This document shows positions 47,841 through 56,867 of a stretch of DNA of 64,000 nt, piece after piece. The notes under the pieces were generated by a model. It had not been told where the DNA came from, made no database searches, and worked only from the letters and a program-made list of their open reading frames with translations. A program made the translations under genes and the position numbers. The stretch spans positions 124,001 through 188,000 of the forward strand of contig CAMNST010000002.1 of assembly GCA_946555465.1 (NCBI GenBank), written 5' to 3'. The DNA comes from an uncultured Clostridia bacterium (GTDB taxonomy: Bacteria > Bacillota > Clostridia > Oscillospirales > Acutalibacteraceae). Each line of letters starts with the position of its first letter. Position 1 is the stretch's first letter.

Positions 47841-48932
47841 TTTTTGCATAATATCTTCAATATCTGTGCAGATTTTGATACTGTCGGGATATGCATGAAA
47901 CATATTAACCACTGTTTTTGATAAAGGTGTGTCAAGAAGTTTCGGAATCTCATTTAAACAGTTGATAAGCGAATATGCTTTTATATCCATACCGAAAATA
48001 TGGATCGGATTTAAAATACTGGTAGAAGCAATGGCAATCAACTTTTTATCGGATAAATCAATATTCATTGCTATAACTTCCCACGGAACATAGGTATTTT
48101 TATTTGTTTTATAACCAAGTTCTTTGAATCTGTTTTTCGGATTGCGCGGATGAATTTTAATTAAAAGATTTTCTTTTCCCACAATTTCTGCAAGTTTATC
48201 AATTAATTCAACATCTTCCATATAGCCGCTGTCTGCGTAAAATGATTCTTCAAAGAATATGTATTTTTCATTGTATTCATCTTCTATATTGTCATATCCG
48301 AACACCTGATTAACAATATTCAAAAATGCTTTATCCTTTGAAACAGGATTAATTTTTTCTACTTTACACTTTGGATCCCATTCCATCAGATCCGGTTCAA
48401 AAACAAGAAATTTATTGATATTGCCATATATATACTTTTTGCCTGAAATGAGTGCAAAAATTTTATATTTTTTTGTTTTTGGAATATCGGTATCATTATA
48501 ATATCCCTCAAACAGTTTGCTTTGTGTTGAAATCCCGTCTGTATAGATATTTACTTTCATTTTATTGTTTCTGCGTTTAAGAACATCATAAATCAGTTCT
48601 GAAAATTCATCAAAATTTGAAAAAAAGAAACAATCATATTTATTTTTAAGTTCAATTAATTTATATAATTCTTTTTTGGGAAATGTTCTGTAGAAAAATT
48701 TTTCCAACTGACCGCTGTAGCCACGGCCCCCGAAAACAAACTGCTTTGATTTGACTGTATATACATTTCTGAATAATTTTGTTTTTTTTATATTGTCTGC
48801 GACTTGCTCATAATGATTCATATGATCGGAAATAAGAATATCCGTATTTTCTTCGGAAAGCATATTATATTTAAGCCAAAGTGCAACAAAAACCTGATAA
48901 ACCGAATTACATAAAATCAAATTATTACTCAT
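47838..48932 (-). CDS. Sialyltransferase-like glycosyltransferase (GT52/polysialyltransferase type), copy 1
   Basis: Protein of 364 residues, paralogue of the one at 45980-47056. It shares LCNSVYQVFVALW, a DG motif (YTDGIST, one acidic residue fewer than the paralogue), YIFFEESFYADSGYMEDVELI, IKIHPRNPKNRF and IASTSILNP. Like its paralogue it should use a nucleotide-activated ulosonic acid. AGAGGG precedes the ATG, one base after the Wzx stop. It is the last gene of the main operon. Confidence 0.78.
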   Translation of the reverse strand: MSNNLILCNSVYQVFVALWLKYNMLSEENTDILISDHMNHYEQVADNIKKTKLFRNVYTVKSKQFVFGGRGYSGQLEKFFYRTFPKKELYKLIELKNKYDCFFFSNFDEFSELIYDVLKRRNNKMKVNIYTDGISTQSKLFEGYYNDTDIPKTKKYKIFALISGKKYIYGNINKFLVFEPDLMEWDPKCKVEKINPVSKDKAFLNIVNQVFGYDNIEDEYNEKYIFFEESFYADSGYMEDVELIDKLAEIVGKENLLIKIHPRNPKNRFKELGYKTNKNTYVPWEVIAMNIDLSDKKLIAIASTSILNPIHIFGMDIKAYSLINCLNEIPKLLDTPLSKTVVNMFHAYPDSIKICTDIEDIMQK

Positions 48933-48933
48933 A

Positions 48934-50481
48934 TTACCCTCTTTTTATTTTTTTTAAAATAATATTGTTAATAATATTGTTAATAATATGTCTCTCTTCT
49001 TTATTAAGAATTACGAAATAACCAATAAGAACCGAAATAACAAGTGTTAAAACGGCAAGAACAAATAATGAAATCCAGCTTTCTGCGCTGATAACTCTTG
49101 ATGGGAAATAAGATACCAAAACAGAAACCGCCACATAAATAACAGGTTTCACTATTTCCGGATAAAATGCATACCACTTCAGTTTCAGACATTTAGCGCC
49201 ATACGGAGCAGTAAACACAAGGTTTCTTATTATACTTACCACAGTACTTACACCGGCAATGGCATATATTCCAAGTTCGGTAGTTTCCAGCAGAACAAAT
49301 ACGATTCCTGTGCTGATTAAGCCCGAAATAATAACAATGATTGCATTGAGTCTTAATTTGTTAACAACGGTAAAAATATTATAAATACAGTTTATACCGC
49401 CGCTTATAATTATACAGGCTATGGCAAGAACAGACAGAATATAAAGTTCATTTGAATCCTGCGTGGGTTGCCACAAACGATAAAACTGTTTTCCGCAAAC
49501 AATCAGGACAATAACAGGCAGATTGGTTAATATGCCCATAATTTTCATCGACTGTTTTACGTTTTTAACAAGTTCATCGTATCTTTCCTGGGCGTACAAA
49601 ATGGTGTAATTCGGCGAAAATACACCGACAATACTTCCCACAACAGAATTAATTGCATTAGGAACTGTTTTTGAAAGCGATAAAACGCCCATTGCAACAG
49701 AATCAATAAAAATATTGCTGATTAGCAAATCAAGATCACTCAAAAGGATTGTGCCCAGTCTGTTTACAGAAGACCATATTCCTCCTGAAATCAGTTCTTT
49801 GACCTTTTCTTTTTCAAAACATTTATAATCAATCTTAATCTGAGGCAATAATTTTTTTGTAAGGAAAAAATTGATAACCACAAGAAGAAAACCCGAGCAG
49901 AATGTTGAAACGCCAACATAATAAAGTTTCGGTTCAAAACATGCAAACAGCACAACAATAACCGCAACTCTGATTAAATTTGTAAAAATACTTGCGATTG
50001 AACCAAGATAAAGTTTATTTGTTGCAAAGGTTGCAACCGAAAAGATTGAACCGATTGTATTTGAAACAGAATTGATAAACAGAACACCAAACAAAAGTCT
50101 TACATCAGGCAGAAGTGCCGGTGAAACATCTATCAGTTTATCCAAGAAAATTATAATCAAAGAATAAACAACAGTCAATCCTATTGATAAAAAGAGATTG
50201 GCATAGAATATGGAAGAAAAATAACGGTTTGCTTTGTCGTTATCCTTCTGATGAATACTTACGGTAACAAATCGGCTTGCCAGCGTATTCAGCGCCAGTG
50301 AAGCCAGCGAAACATAGCCGAGAAAGTTATTGGCAAGCGCAATAAATCCGTTGGCATCTACACCGATATGTTTAACTATGTATGGAGACAAAAAGAAACT
50401 AATCAGCAATGAGATTGCATAAGTTGTCATACTTGCCGCCATATTAATAACCGTTTGCTTACTTTGTGATATGTTTCTCAT
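48934..50481 (-). CDS. Wzx-type polysaccharide flippase (MOP superfamily)
   Basis: Membrane protein of 515 residues with about 14 helices that would flip lipid-linked repeat units across the membrane. Typical features are TVINMAASMTTYAISLLISF, LSPYIVKHIGVDANGFIALAN near residue 30, a central LISGGIWSSVNRLGTILL near 230 and paired helices in the C-terminal half. It is followed one base later by the sialyltransferase-like gene and preceded by GT2 genes, as in other Wzx/Wzy loci. Confidence 0.93.
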   Translation of the reverse strand: MRNISQSKQTVINMAASMTTYAISLLISFFLSPYIVKHIGVDANGFIALANNFLGYVSLASLALNTLASRFVTVSIHQKDNDKANRYFSSIFYANLFLSIGLTVVYSLIIIFLDKLIDVSPALLPDVRLLFGVLFINSVSNTIGSIFSVATFATNKLYLGSIASIFTNLIRVAVIVVLFACFEPKLYYVGVSTFCSGFLLVVINFFLTKKLLPQIKIDYKCFEKEKVKELISGGIWSSVNRLGTILLSDLDLLISNIFIDSVAMGVLSLSKTVPNAINSVVGSIVGVFSPNYTILYAQERYDELVKNVKQSMKIMGILTNLPVIVLIVCGKQFYRLWQPTQDSNELYILSVLAIACIIISGGINCIYNIFTVVNKLRLNAIIVIISGLISTGIVFVLLETTELGIYAIAGVSTVVSIIRNLVFTAPYGAKCLKLKWYAFYPEIVKPVIYVAVSVLVSYFPSRVISAESWISLFVLAVLTLVISVLIGYFVILNKEERHIINNIINNIILKKIKRG

Positions 50482-50506
50482 TATTACCCTCTGATCTTAA
50501 TTAAAA

Positions 50507-51457
50507 TTAAACACCGAGTTTTAATAAAATTTTATATAAGAAAGATGATACAGATAAAACAAAAAGTTTCATCATGCTTCTTTTATTCTTTAAATCTTTA
50601 ATGACTGCCTTAATCTGCTTCTTATTGTTTAAAATATCCTTTCTGATAATTTCAAAATCATAATCGAATCCTTTTAACACAATATCATTGAGCGTCATTG
50701 CGGCAAAAGTAAAGAATTTAAAATACGGGCCGTTTGGACAATCAGGGTCACTTATGATGGTTTTCATTGCCGTGTAACACTGAAAGTTAAAATCCGCCTT
50801 TGTTGAAAGATGATTGCCATGCTGTCTGTATGTATATTTTGCAACATCACGGCAGACAACTTTATTAACATTTTTATAAACCTGATAAATAAACACCGTA
50901 TCTTCACCGGAATAAAGATTTTCATTAAAACGAACATCGGAAATTGCTTTTCTCAGAAAAAGTTTATTGCAGGCAATAGACCTTAAATTGCCGCTGATTT
51001 TTAAATCATCAATGATTTCTGCCGATGTATAGGTCGTAACTTCATCATTTTCTTCGTTTGAATCAACAAACTTTCCGTCTTCATAAAATCTGTATGAACA
51101 CCTTGATACTTCTGCCGAATATTCAAGAGCATTAGAAAGCAGCAATTCAAACATATCGTCATCAATAAAGTCATCGCTGTCGATAAAAGCGATATAATCA
51201 CCTTTGGCAATATCAATGGCACAGTTTTTTGCAGAGGAAGTGCCTCCATTTTTCTTATGAATAACTTTAATGCGGCTGTCTTTTTGCGCCCACTCATCGC
51301 ATATTTGCGGTGAATGATCGGTTGAACCGTCATTAACAAGAATGATTTCAAGATTTTTATAAGTCTGATTTACTATGCTTTCAACACATTCATCGAGATA
51401 TTTTTCTACATTATAAACAGGAATGATAACGCTGATTAAATACTCTCCGTTACTCAT
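50507..51457 (-). CDS. Family 2 glycosyltransferase
   Basis: GT-A-fold enzyme of 316 residues. The N-terminus has SVIIPVYNVEKYLDECVES, the nucleotide region LVNDGSTDHSP and the metal-binding DSDD in FIDSDDFID near residue 95. The C-terminal part is basic and helical, perhaps membrane-associated. It is closely related to the next gene upstream (51490-52449), with whole segments identical, so the two arose by tandem duplication. AGGAGGT precedes the ATG. Donor and acceptor sugars cannot be read. Confidence 0.92.
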   Translation of the reverse strand: MSNGEYLISVIIPVYNVEKYLDECVESIVNQTYKNLEIILVNDGSTDHSPQICDEWAQKDSRIKVIHKKNGGTSSAKNCAIDIAKGDYIAFIDSDDFIDDDMFELLLSNALEYSAEVSRCSYRFYEDGKFVDSNEENDEVTTYTSAEIIDDLKISGNLRSIACNKLFLRKAISDVRFNENLYSGEDTVFIYQVYKNVNKVVCRDVAKYTYRQHGNHLSTKADFNFQCYTAMKTIISDPDCPNGPYFKFFTFAAMTLNDIVLKGFDYDFEIIRKDILNNKKQIKAVIKDLKNKRSMMKLFVLSVSSFLYKILLKLGV

Positions 51458-51489
51458 ATAACCTCCTATATAACTTCAATAAATATTAA

Positions 51490-52449
51490 TTATAAAAACT
51501 TATCAAATACTTTAAGCATAAATTTGTAGAGAAAGGGTGAAGCAGACAACACTTTTAATCTGACTAATTTTTTCTTATCACCTAAATCTCTGATTACGTT
51601 TTCAATGGGTTTTTTATTTTTTAATATATCTTTTCTGATTTCATTAAAGTCATAATTAAAACCGTCAATAACAATATCGCGCAAAGTCCATGATGCAAAG
51701 TTAAAAAATTTAATAAAGAGACTGTTCGGACACTCAGAATCACAAACAATTTTTTTCATTGCCATATATCCGCGATAATGAAACTCCGGATTTTTCGTTT
51801 GGTAATTGTTGTGCATTCTGTAACTGTATTTTGCAGCGTCCTGACTCACCAAACTGCTGATTTTTTTATACAGATGATAATTAAAAATTACATCTTCACC
51901 GGATTTTACGGTTTCATCAAAACGGGCATCTGCAATTAAATCTTTGCTATAAATTTTATTACAAACTATATCGTTAATAATACCGCCGTATTTCAGTGAA
52001 TCCAAAATCTCTTCCGCACTGTAAACTTTGATTTCATCATTTATCTCTTCAGAGTCAACCAATTCTCCTTTAATGACAAATCGGTAAGAACATCTTGAGA
52101 TTTCTGCAGAATATTCAAGCGCATTGTTAAGAAGCAGTTCAAACATATCATCATCAATAAAATCATCACTGTCGACAAAAGCGATATAATCACCCTGCAC
52201 GATTTCAAGAGCCGCATTTCTTGCAGATGACAAACCGCCGTTTTTCTTATGGATAACCTTAATACGGCTGTCCTTTTCCGCCCATTTGTCGCACATCTGC
52301 GGCGAATGATCTGTTGAACCATCGTCAACAAGAATGATTTCAAGATTTTTATAAGTCTGATTTACTATACTTTCAATACATTCATCAAGATATTTTTCAA
52401 CATTATAAACAGGAACAATTACGCTTATCAAATATTTTTCGTCTGTCAT
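51490..52449 (-). CDS. Family 2 glycosyltransferase (tandem paralogue)
   Basis: GT-A enzyme of 319 residues: SVIVPVYNVEKYLDECIES, LVDDGSTDHSPQMCD, FVDSDDFIDDDMFE and the late VKSGEDVIFNYHLYK that fits the family's ED motif. It overlaps the upstream GT2 gene by 4 bp (ATGA). Compared with its neighbour at 50507 the middle (residues 120-230) is more divergent, consistent with changed sugar specificity. Confidence 0.92.
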   Translation of the reverse strand: MTDEKYLISVIVPVYNVEKYLDECIESIVNQTYKNLEIILVDDGSTDHSPQMCDKWAEKDSRIKVIHKKNGGLSSARNAALEIVQGDYIAFVDSDDFIDDDMFELLLNNALEYSAEISRCSYRFVIKGELVDSEEINDEIKVYSAEEILDSLKYGGIINDIVCNKIYSKDLIADARFDETVKSGEDVIFNYHLYKKISSLVSQDAAKYSYRMHNNYQTKNPEFHYRGYMAMKKIVCDSECPNSLFIKFFNFASWTLRDIVIDGFNYDFNEIRKDILKNKKPIENVIRDLGDKKKLVRLKVLSASPFLYKFMLKVFDKFL

Positions 52450-53462
52450 ACAAATCTCCTCAATAATTTAAGATAAAGATTAAGAAGGGTGATGCTTTTC
52501 AGTTTTAAACTTATTGCAAGCATTTTGGTGTGCAGCGGTAAAATCTTCAGATTAATATTTTTCATACTGTCAATAACAAAGGGATTGGCAAGTATCTCTT
52601 TAAAAACTTTTTTTGTATTTTTTACTGTCTGAGAATTAGGTTTAAGCATCTCATTTCTGACCGTAAAATTAACCATATAAAGCAAATAGTAAGGCAGTTG
52701 TTTTGATAAATCAACACCTAAACGCTCAGATTTATCAAGCACTGCTTTATACGGAAGATAATAAGTCTCAGGCAGGGTTGTATCATATGTAGCCGTCATT
52801 GATTCCGGGTTCTGACGGTAATAATAAAGAGGTTCATCAATAAACGAGATACTGCTGCATTCCATCAGACACGGAAAAACAAATGCGGCATCATCGCCCA
52901 TTCTGATTTTATTATCCACATCATAAATATGCTTTTCGATAATTTCACGTTTAAAAACTTTAGACCAGCAATTCGGAAAAATTCCAAAACGGTAATACTG
53001 CCCCTTAAAAACCATATTGGGGAATATGCTTTTTTCAATATCCTCTCTGCTGTAAAACGCTTTATCAAGCAGGTAATCACTTTTCAGATTTCTGTCTGCA
53101 AAAGCAAAATAAAACTGGGTTATAACGCAGTCTGAATTATACTTTTTAAGTGAATCATAAATTTTTTGATACATATCCTTGTCAATCCAGTCATCACAAT
53201 CAGCAAATCCGACATAATCACCCGTAGCCGCTGAAAAACCCGTTTTTCTTGCAGCAACAGAACCTTCATTTTTTTTATGAATCACTTTTATTCTGCTGTC
53301 TTTCGCCGCCCATTCATCGCATATAGCGGGACAGTTATCAGGAGAACCATCATCAACAAGTATAATTTCAAGGTCATTATAAGTTTGATTTACAATACTT
53401 TCAATACAGGCAGATACATATTTTTCCGCCTTGTAAACAGGAACAACAATAGAAAATTTCAT
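52446..53462 (-). CDS. Family 2 glycosyltransferase
   Basis: GT-A enzyme of 338 residues with SIVVPVYKAEKYVSACIES, LVDDGSPDNCPAICDEW, the metal motif FADCDDWID near residue 90 and GDDAAFVFPCL near 190. A Cys replaces the usual Ser between the two Asp of the DxDD motif. It follows the polymerase gene by 15 bp. The specific linkage is unknown. Confidence 0.92.
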   Translation of the reverse strand: MKFSIVVPVYKAEKYVSACIESIVNQTYNDLEIILVDDGSPDNCPAICDEWAAKDSRIKVIHKKNEGSVAARKTGFSAATGDYVGFADCDDWIDKDMYQKIYDSLKKYNSDCVITQFYFAFADRNLKSDYLLDKAFYSREDIEKSIFPNMVFKGQYYRFGIFPNCWSKVFKREIIEKHIYDVDNKIRMGDDAAFVFPCLMECSSISFIDEPLYYYRQNPESMTATYDTTLPETYYLPYKAVLDKSERLGVDLSKQLPYYLLYMVNFTVRNEMLKPNSQTVKNTKKVFKEILANPFVIDSMKNINLKILPLHTKMLAISLKLKSITLLNLYLKLLRRFV

Positions 53463-53477
53463 ATTATCACCAATTTA

Positions 53478-54719
53478 TTACCAATAAAATTCAATACCCT
53501 GGTCAAGCCATTCTTGCTCAAAATGCGCCCATACCAGCGATGAACCATTGCAGTCATACCACAAATGAACAACAATAAAAGCAACAAATGCAAGCATAAC
53601 AAAGGGACGGATATTATATTTTAATCTGACACCTGACGGAGCAGTATAAAGCATATAATTTCTGTCTTCTTTTGTCATTTTTTCTTTCTGCCGCTGCATA
53701 CCAATCATAAACAAAAGAGCGCCCAGCATAGGTATTATCCAGCGTGTAAAGCGATGAAAAACGATGTTCAGGAAATAGGCACCGATTAAAAAGAACATTG
53801 TGTTTGACACATATTTATAAAAACGGTTAAGTTTAACGGGATTCTTTTTATCCAGCAAATATTCGGAAACATAAAGCAGCAGAAGAAAAACAAATACAAA
53901 TGCGGCTATATTTACCATCATCATTGTAGAAGTATCATATGCGCCTTTCTCAGTATAATGTTCTGTTTTTCCTGCCAGCGACTGTACAAGACTGTTATCG
54001 GTTATATCCGCCAAATAACCTATCCCTACCGACGCAACCGCTGTTGAGAACATAAGAATAAAGTTGAAAGTTTTTCCGCTTGTATTTAATGTTACAACAG
54101 TTAAAACAACCAGCATTACCGGGATAATTCCGCTTGAATGCGTAAAAACAGCAAGAATATATCCAATGCAGCAAAGAGCAATATTTTTTCTTTCAACAAG
54201 ATGGTAATAAGCACATACAAATACAACGGCAAACGTTAAACCGTTTCTGATTCCGGATGCGGTGTCATAATACCAGTAAGTTGCAAGAAAGAACATTGTT
54301 CCAAGATATGTGTGCAGTTTGTCAACTTCAAACCGAATTGATGCTTTATAGATTACGAGAAACATCAAAAAATAAACAATAAAGATTGTAACTGCTGTCA
54401 GATAATGGGGATTATCAAAAAAACTGATAAAATAAAAATAGTACGCGGCAACTCTGTATGTATCCCATTCAAACTGACCTGTGCTTATCATTTCATCAAG
54501 GGTTTCCTTGCCGCCTTCTTTCATTCTGTTAAGGAAAAAGAAATAGTTGCTTAAATCGTCAAGTTCATCCGGAACAAGATAATATGCCATATAAGCAAAT
54601 GCAAAGGTGGTTAATAAAAAAACAAATAACTGCCCTTTTTGGGGAATAATCCAATATAAAATCGAAAATAAAAACAGTATTACAAGAAATGTCTGTACTG
54701 CGGTAAGCCCGAAAATCAT
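53478..54719 (-). CDS. EpsG/Wzy-type O-antigen-like polymerase
   Basis: Membrane protein of 413 residues with about eleven helices. The EpsG pattern is seen: PDELDDLSNYFFFLNRM near residue 50, a WYYDTASGIRNGLTFAVVFVCAYY region near 150 and AVFTHSSGIIPVMLVV near 190. It would polymerise flipped repeat units outside the membrane. It is the only polymerase candidate in the locus. Confidence 0.85.
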   Translation of the reverse strand: MIFGLTAVQTFLVILFLFSILYWIIPQKGQLFVFLLTTFAFAYMAYYLVPDELDDLSNYFFFLNRMKEGGKETLDEMISTGQFEWDTYRVAAYYFYFISFFDNPHYLTAVTIFIVYFLMFLVIYKASIRFEVDKLHTYLGTMFFLATYWYYDTASGIRNGLTFAVVFVCAYYHLVERKNIALCCIGYILAVFTHSSGIIPVMLVVLTVVTLNTSGKTFNFILMFSTAVASVGIGYLADITDNSLVQSLAGKTEHYTEKGAYDTSTMMMVNIAAFVFVFLLLLYVSEYLLDKKNPVKLNRFYKYVSNTMFFLIGAYFLNIVFHRFTRWIIPMLGALLFMIGMQRQKEKMTKEDRNYMLYTAPSGVRLKYNIRPFVMLAFVAFIVVHLWYDCNGSSLVWAHFEQEWLDQGIEFYW

Positions 54720-54737
54720 ATTGAATCACCCTCCTTA

Positions 54738-55865
54738 TCAGTTTAAATACACTTTTTCAAGTTTTTTTGCGATACCTGCAATATCAAAATCAGCAACCAA
54801 TCGGTTTGTTTCGGTTTTCTCTCTGCTGCCTGAAACAGCATTTTCAATACATTCAGTCCATTTCTCAGGACTTTCATTTATAGAACAGAAAAATACGTTG
54901 TCATTGATTTTTGTTTTTTCAGTAACAGAATCCGAAACCACGCAAGGCAGTTTAGATGCCTGTGCTTCAATGAGTGTTAACGGAAAACCTTCATGAACTG
55001 ACGGAAAAACGAAACAATCCATCGCACTCAAAAGTTTCGGTATATCATTTCTTCCGCCAAGCATAAGCACACTTTTCTCTAAAGTCAAAGACTTTATTTT
55101 TTCTTCAAGCATATCTCTGTCAGTGCCTTCACCGATTAAAAGCAGATATGAGTCAGGATTTTTTTTATGATAAAAGTTAAAAATATCTAACAGAAAAGAC
55201 TGATTCTTAACGCTGTAAAGTTGACCTATATGCCCAAGCACAACAGAGTGAGAACCAATATTTAATTCTTTTCTGATATCATTCCGGTTTTCAATATTAA
55301 ATTCAAACGCTTTTGTATCAATACCATTATTCAGTATTATACCATTTTTATCAAATTCTTTTTTGCCGAAAAGAAATTCCCCCGCCTGCTGGCTGCAGCC
55401 GATTTTTACATTGCAGTATTTTTTTAACAGCAAACGCATTGCCTTTCTGTAAAAAAATGCAATTATCTGTTTTGGCTTTGAATAAATTGCAGAATCGGTA
55501 TAGGGCTGAGAAAAATGGGCATGGGCAACTCTTTTTTTCACGTTGCATTTTGCGGCTGCCATTAAAACAATTCCGCTGAAGAAAGGCAAATGGCAGTGAA
55601 CAGCATCAAAGTGTTCTTCACGCATTAATTTTTTATAAAATCTGTAACTTTTGAAATAATTAAGTTCACTGTCGGGAACATGGATTACTCTTACGCCGCG
55701 GTCAATCACACTCTGCTCAAGAGTACCCATAAAACTTCGTCTGACACAATATACACAATCGAATACATCTTTGTCAAGATTTTCTTCAAATCTGATTGAA
55801 GCAATATTCATTCCGCCGTAAGAAAGCGGCTCATTCACAATTAAAATCTTTTTCTTTTTTTCCAT
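54738..55865 (-). CDS. Family 4 glycosyltransferase (EpsF-like)
   Basis: GT-B enzyme of 375 residues. The N-terminal part has GGMNIASIRFEENL and HCHLPFFSGIVLMAAA. The donor domain has VVLGHIGQLYSVKNQSFLLD near residue 212, LIGEGTDRDMLEEKI, and VFPSVHEGFPLTLIEAQAS near 290 whose E-x7-E pair holds the nucleotide sugar. It is similar in layout to the gene at 57798-58874. It acts in the cytoplasm on the lipid-linked intermediate. Confidence 0.92.
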   Translation of the reverse strand: MEKKKKILIVNEPLSYGGMNIASIRFEENLDKDVFDCVYCVRRSFMGTLEQSVIDRGVRVIHVPDSELNYFKSYRFYKKLMREEHFDAVHCHLPFFSGIVLMAAAKCNVKKRVAHAHFSQPYTDSAIYSKPKQIIAFFYRKAMRLLLKKYCNVKIGCSQQAGEFLFGKKEFDKNGIILNNGIDTKAFEFNIENRNDIRKELNIGSHSVVLGHIGQLYSVKNQSFLLDIFNFYHKKNPDSYLLLIGEGTDRDMLEEKIKSLTLEKSVLMLGGRNDIPKLLSAMDCFVFPSVHEGFPLTLIEAQASKLPCVVSDSVTEKTKINDNVFFCSINESPEKWTECIENAVSGSREKTETNRLVADFDIAGIAKKLEKVYLN

Positions 55866-55868
55866 AAA

Positions 55869-56867
55869 TCAACCACGAACTTTATTATATATTTTACACA
55901 TTGTGTAGAGCAAAAAAGCAAGTCTGTATTTTATACAGAATCTGACAAGAAAATGAATAAAATTTTCATAACCGTAATCAGGCTTATATTCTGCATAAAA
56001 CTTTTTGCACATTTTTCTGATTTCGGATAAAACTTTGCCGGCAGACAAATCCTTATCCTTTTGTTCTTCCATAACACAGGTAATAAAACTGTCGGTATGA
56101 AGTTTGTCCACTATGCGAAGCAGTTCATATTTTTCCCTGTCACTGAAAGAAGATTTCTTAACAGAATCGGATGCCGTATCAAAAACATACGGATATATAT
56201 CAATAAGCCCCTTTTTTCTGCTGCGAACTAATGAAGAAGTGTTTGAAATATCATAAAAATATACAGATTCATTTTTTATAGATACTGTTTCGCATAAAAA
56301 CAAATAGGCAAGGCAAAAATTAAAATCCTCTGCAACCGGCATTTTTTCATCAAATCTGAGATTATTTTTTTCAATCAGCAAACGGCTGAACACCTTGGCA
56401 CAGGGGCTGTTAATCAGCCTTGATAAAATCAAGTGCTTTGATGTTGTGAAAAGCGAGTTTGTCTCATTAAGAAGATTGTCAGATATATTACGCTTTCTTA
56501 CTTCGCTGTTATTCAGAAACGAATATGTAAAAACCGAAAGTCCGTCAATAAGGCAATTCTTGCCAACGATTTCAAAATATGACTCACTTACATAATCATC
56601 GCTGTCGACAAAAAGTATATAATCCCCTTCGGCATGGCTGAGACCGCAGTTTCTGGCAGAAGCCGCCCCGCCGTTTGATTTTGAAATAAACTTTATTTTA
56701 TCAAACCTGTCGCAATAGGCTTTGCAGATTTCGGCACTGTTATCAGTTGATCCATCGTCTACCAATATAATTTCATAATCCGAAAATTTCTGATTTAATA
56801 TACTTTCAACACATCGTTCAAGTTTATCTTCGGCATTATATACAGGAATAATTACTGAAAACTTCAT
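55869..56867 (-). CDS. Family 2 glycosyltransferase
   Basis: GT-A enzyme of 332 residues: SVIIPVYNAEDKLERCVES, LVDDGSTDNSAEICK, LFVDSDDYVSE near residue 90 and MPVAEDFNFCLAY near 190. The C-terminal 40 residues are basic and hydrophobic (FCIKYRLAFLLYTMCK), likely membrane-associated. It overlaps the upstream gene by 4 bp (ATGA). Confidence 0.92.
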   Translation of the reverse strand: MKFSVIIPVYNAEDKLERCVESILNQKFSDYEIILVDDGSTDNSAEICKAYCDRFDKIKFISKSNGGAASARNCGLSHAEGDYILFVDSDDYVSESYFEIVGKNCLIDGLSVFTYSFLNNSEVRKRNISDNLLNETNSLFTTSKHLILSRLINSPCAKVFSRLLIEKNNLRFDEKMPVAEDFNFCLAYLFLCETVSIKNESVYFYDISNTSSLVRSRKKGLIDIYPYVFDTASDSVKKSSFSDREKYELLRIVDKLHTDSFITCVMEEQKDKDLSAGKVLSEIRKMCKKFYAEYKPDYGYENFIHFLVRFCIKYRLAFLLYTMCKIYNKVRG

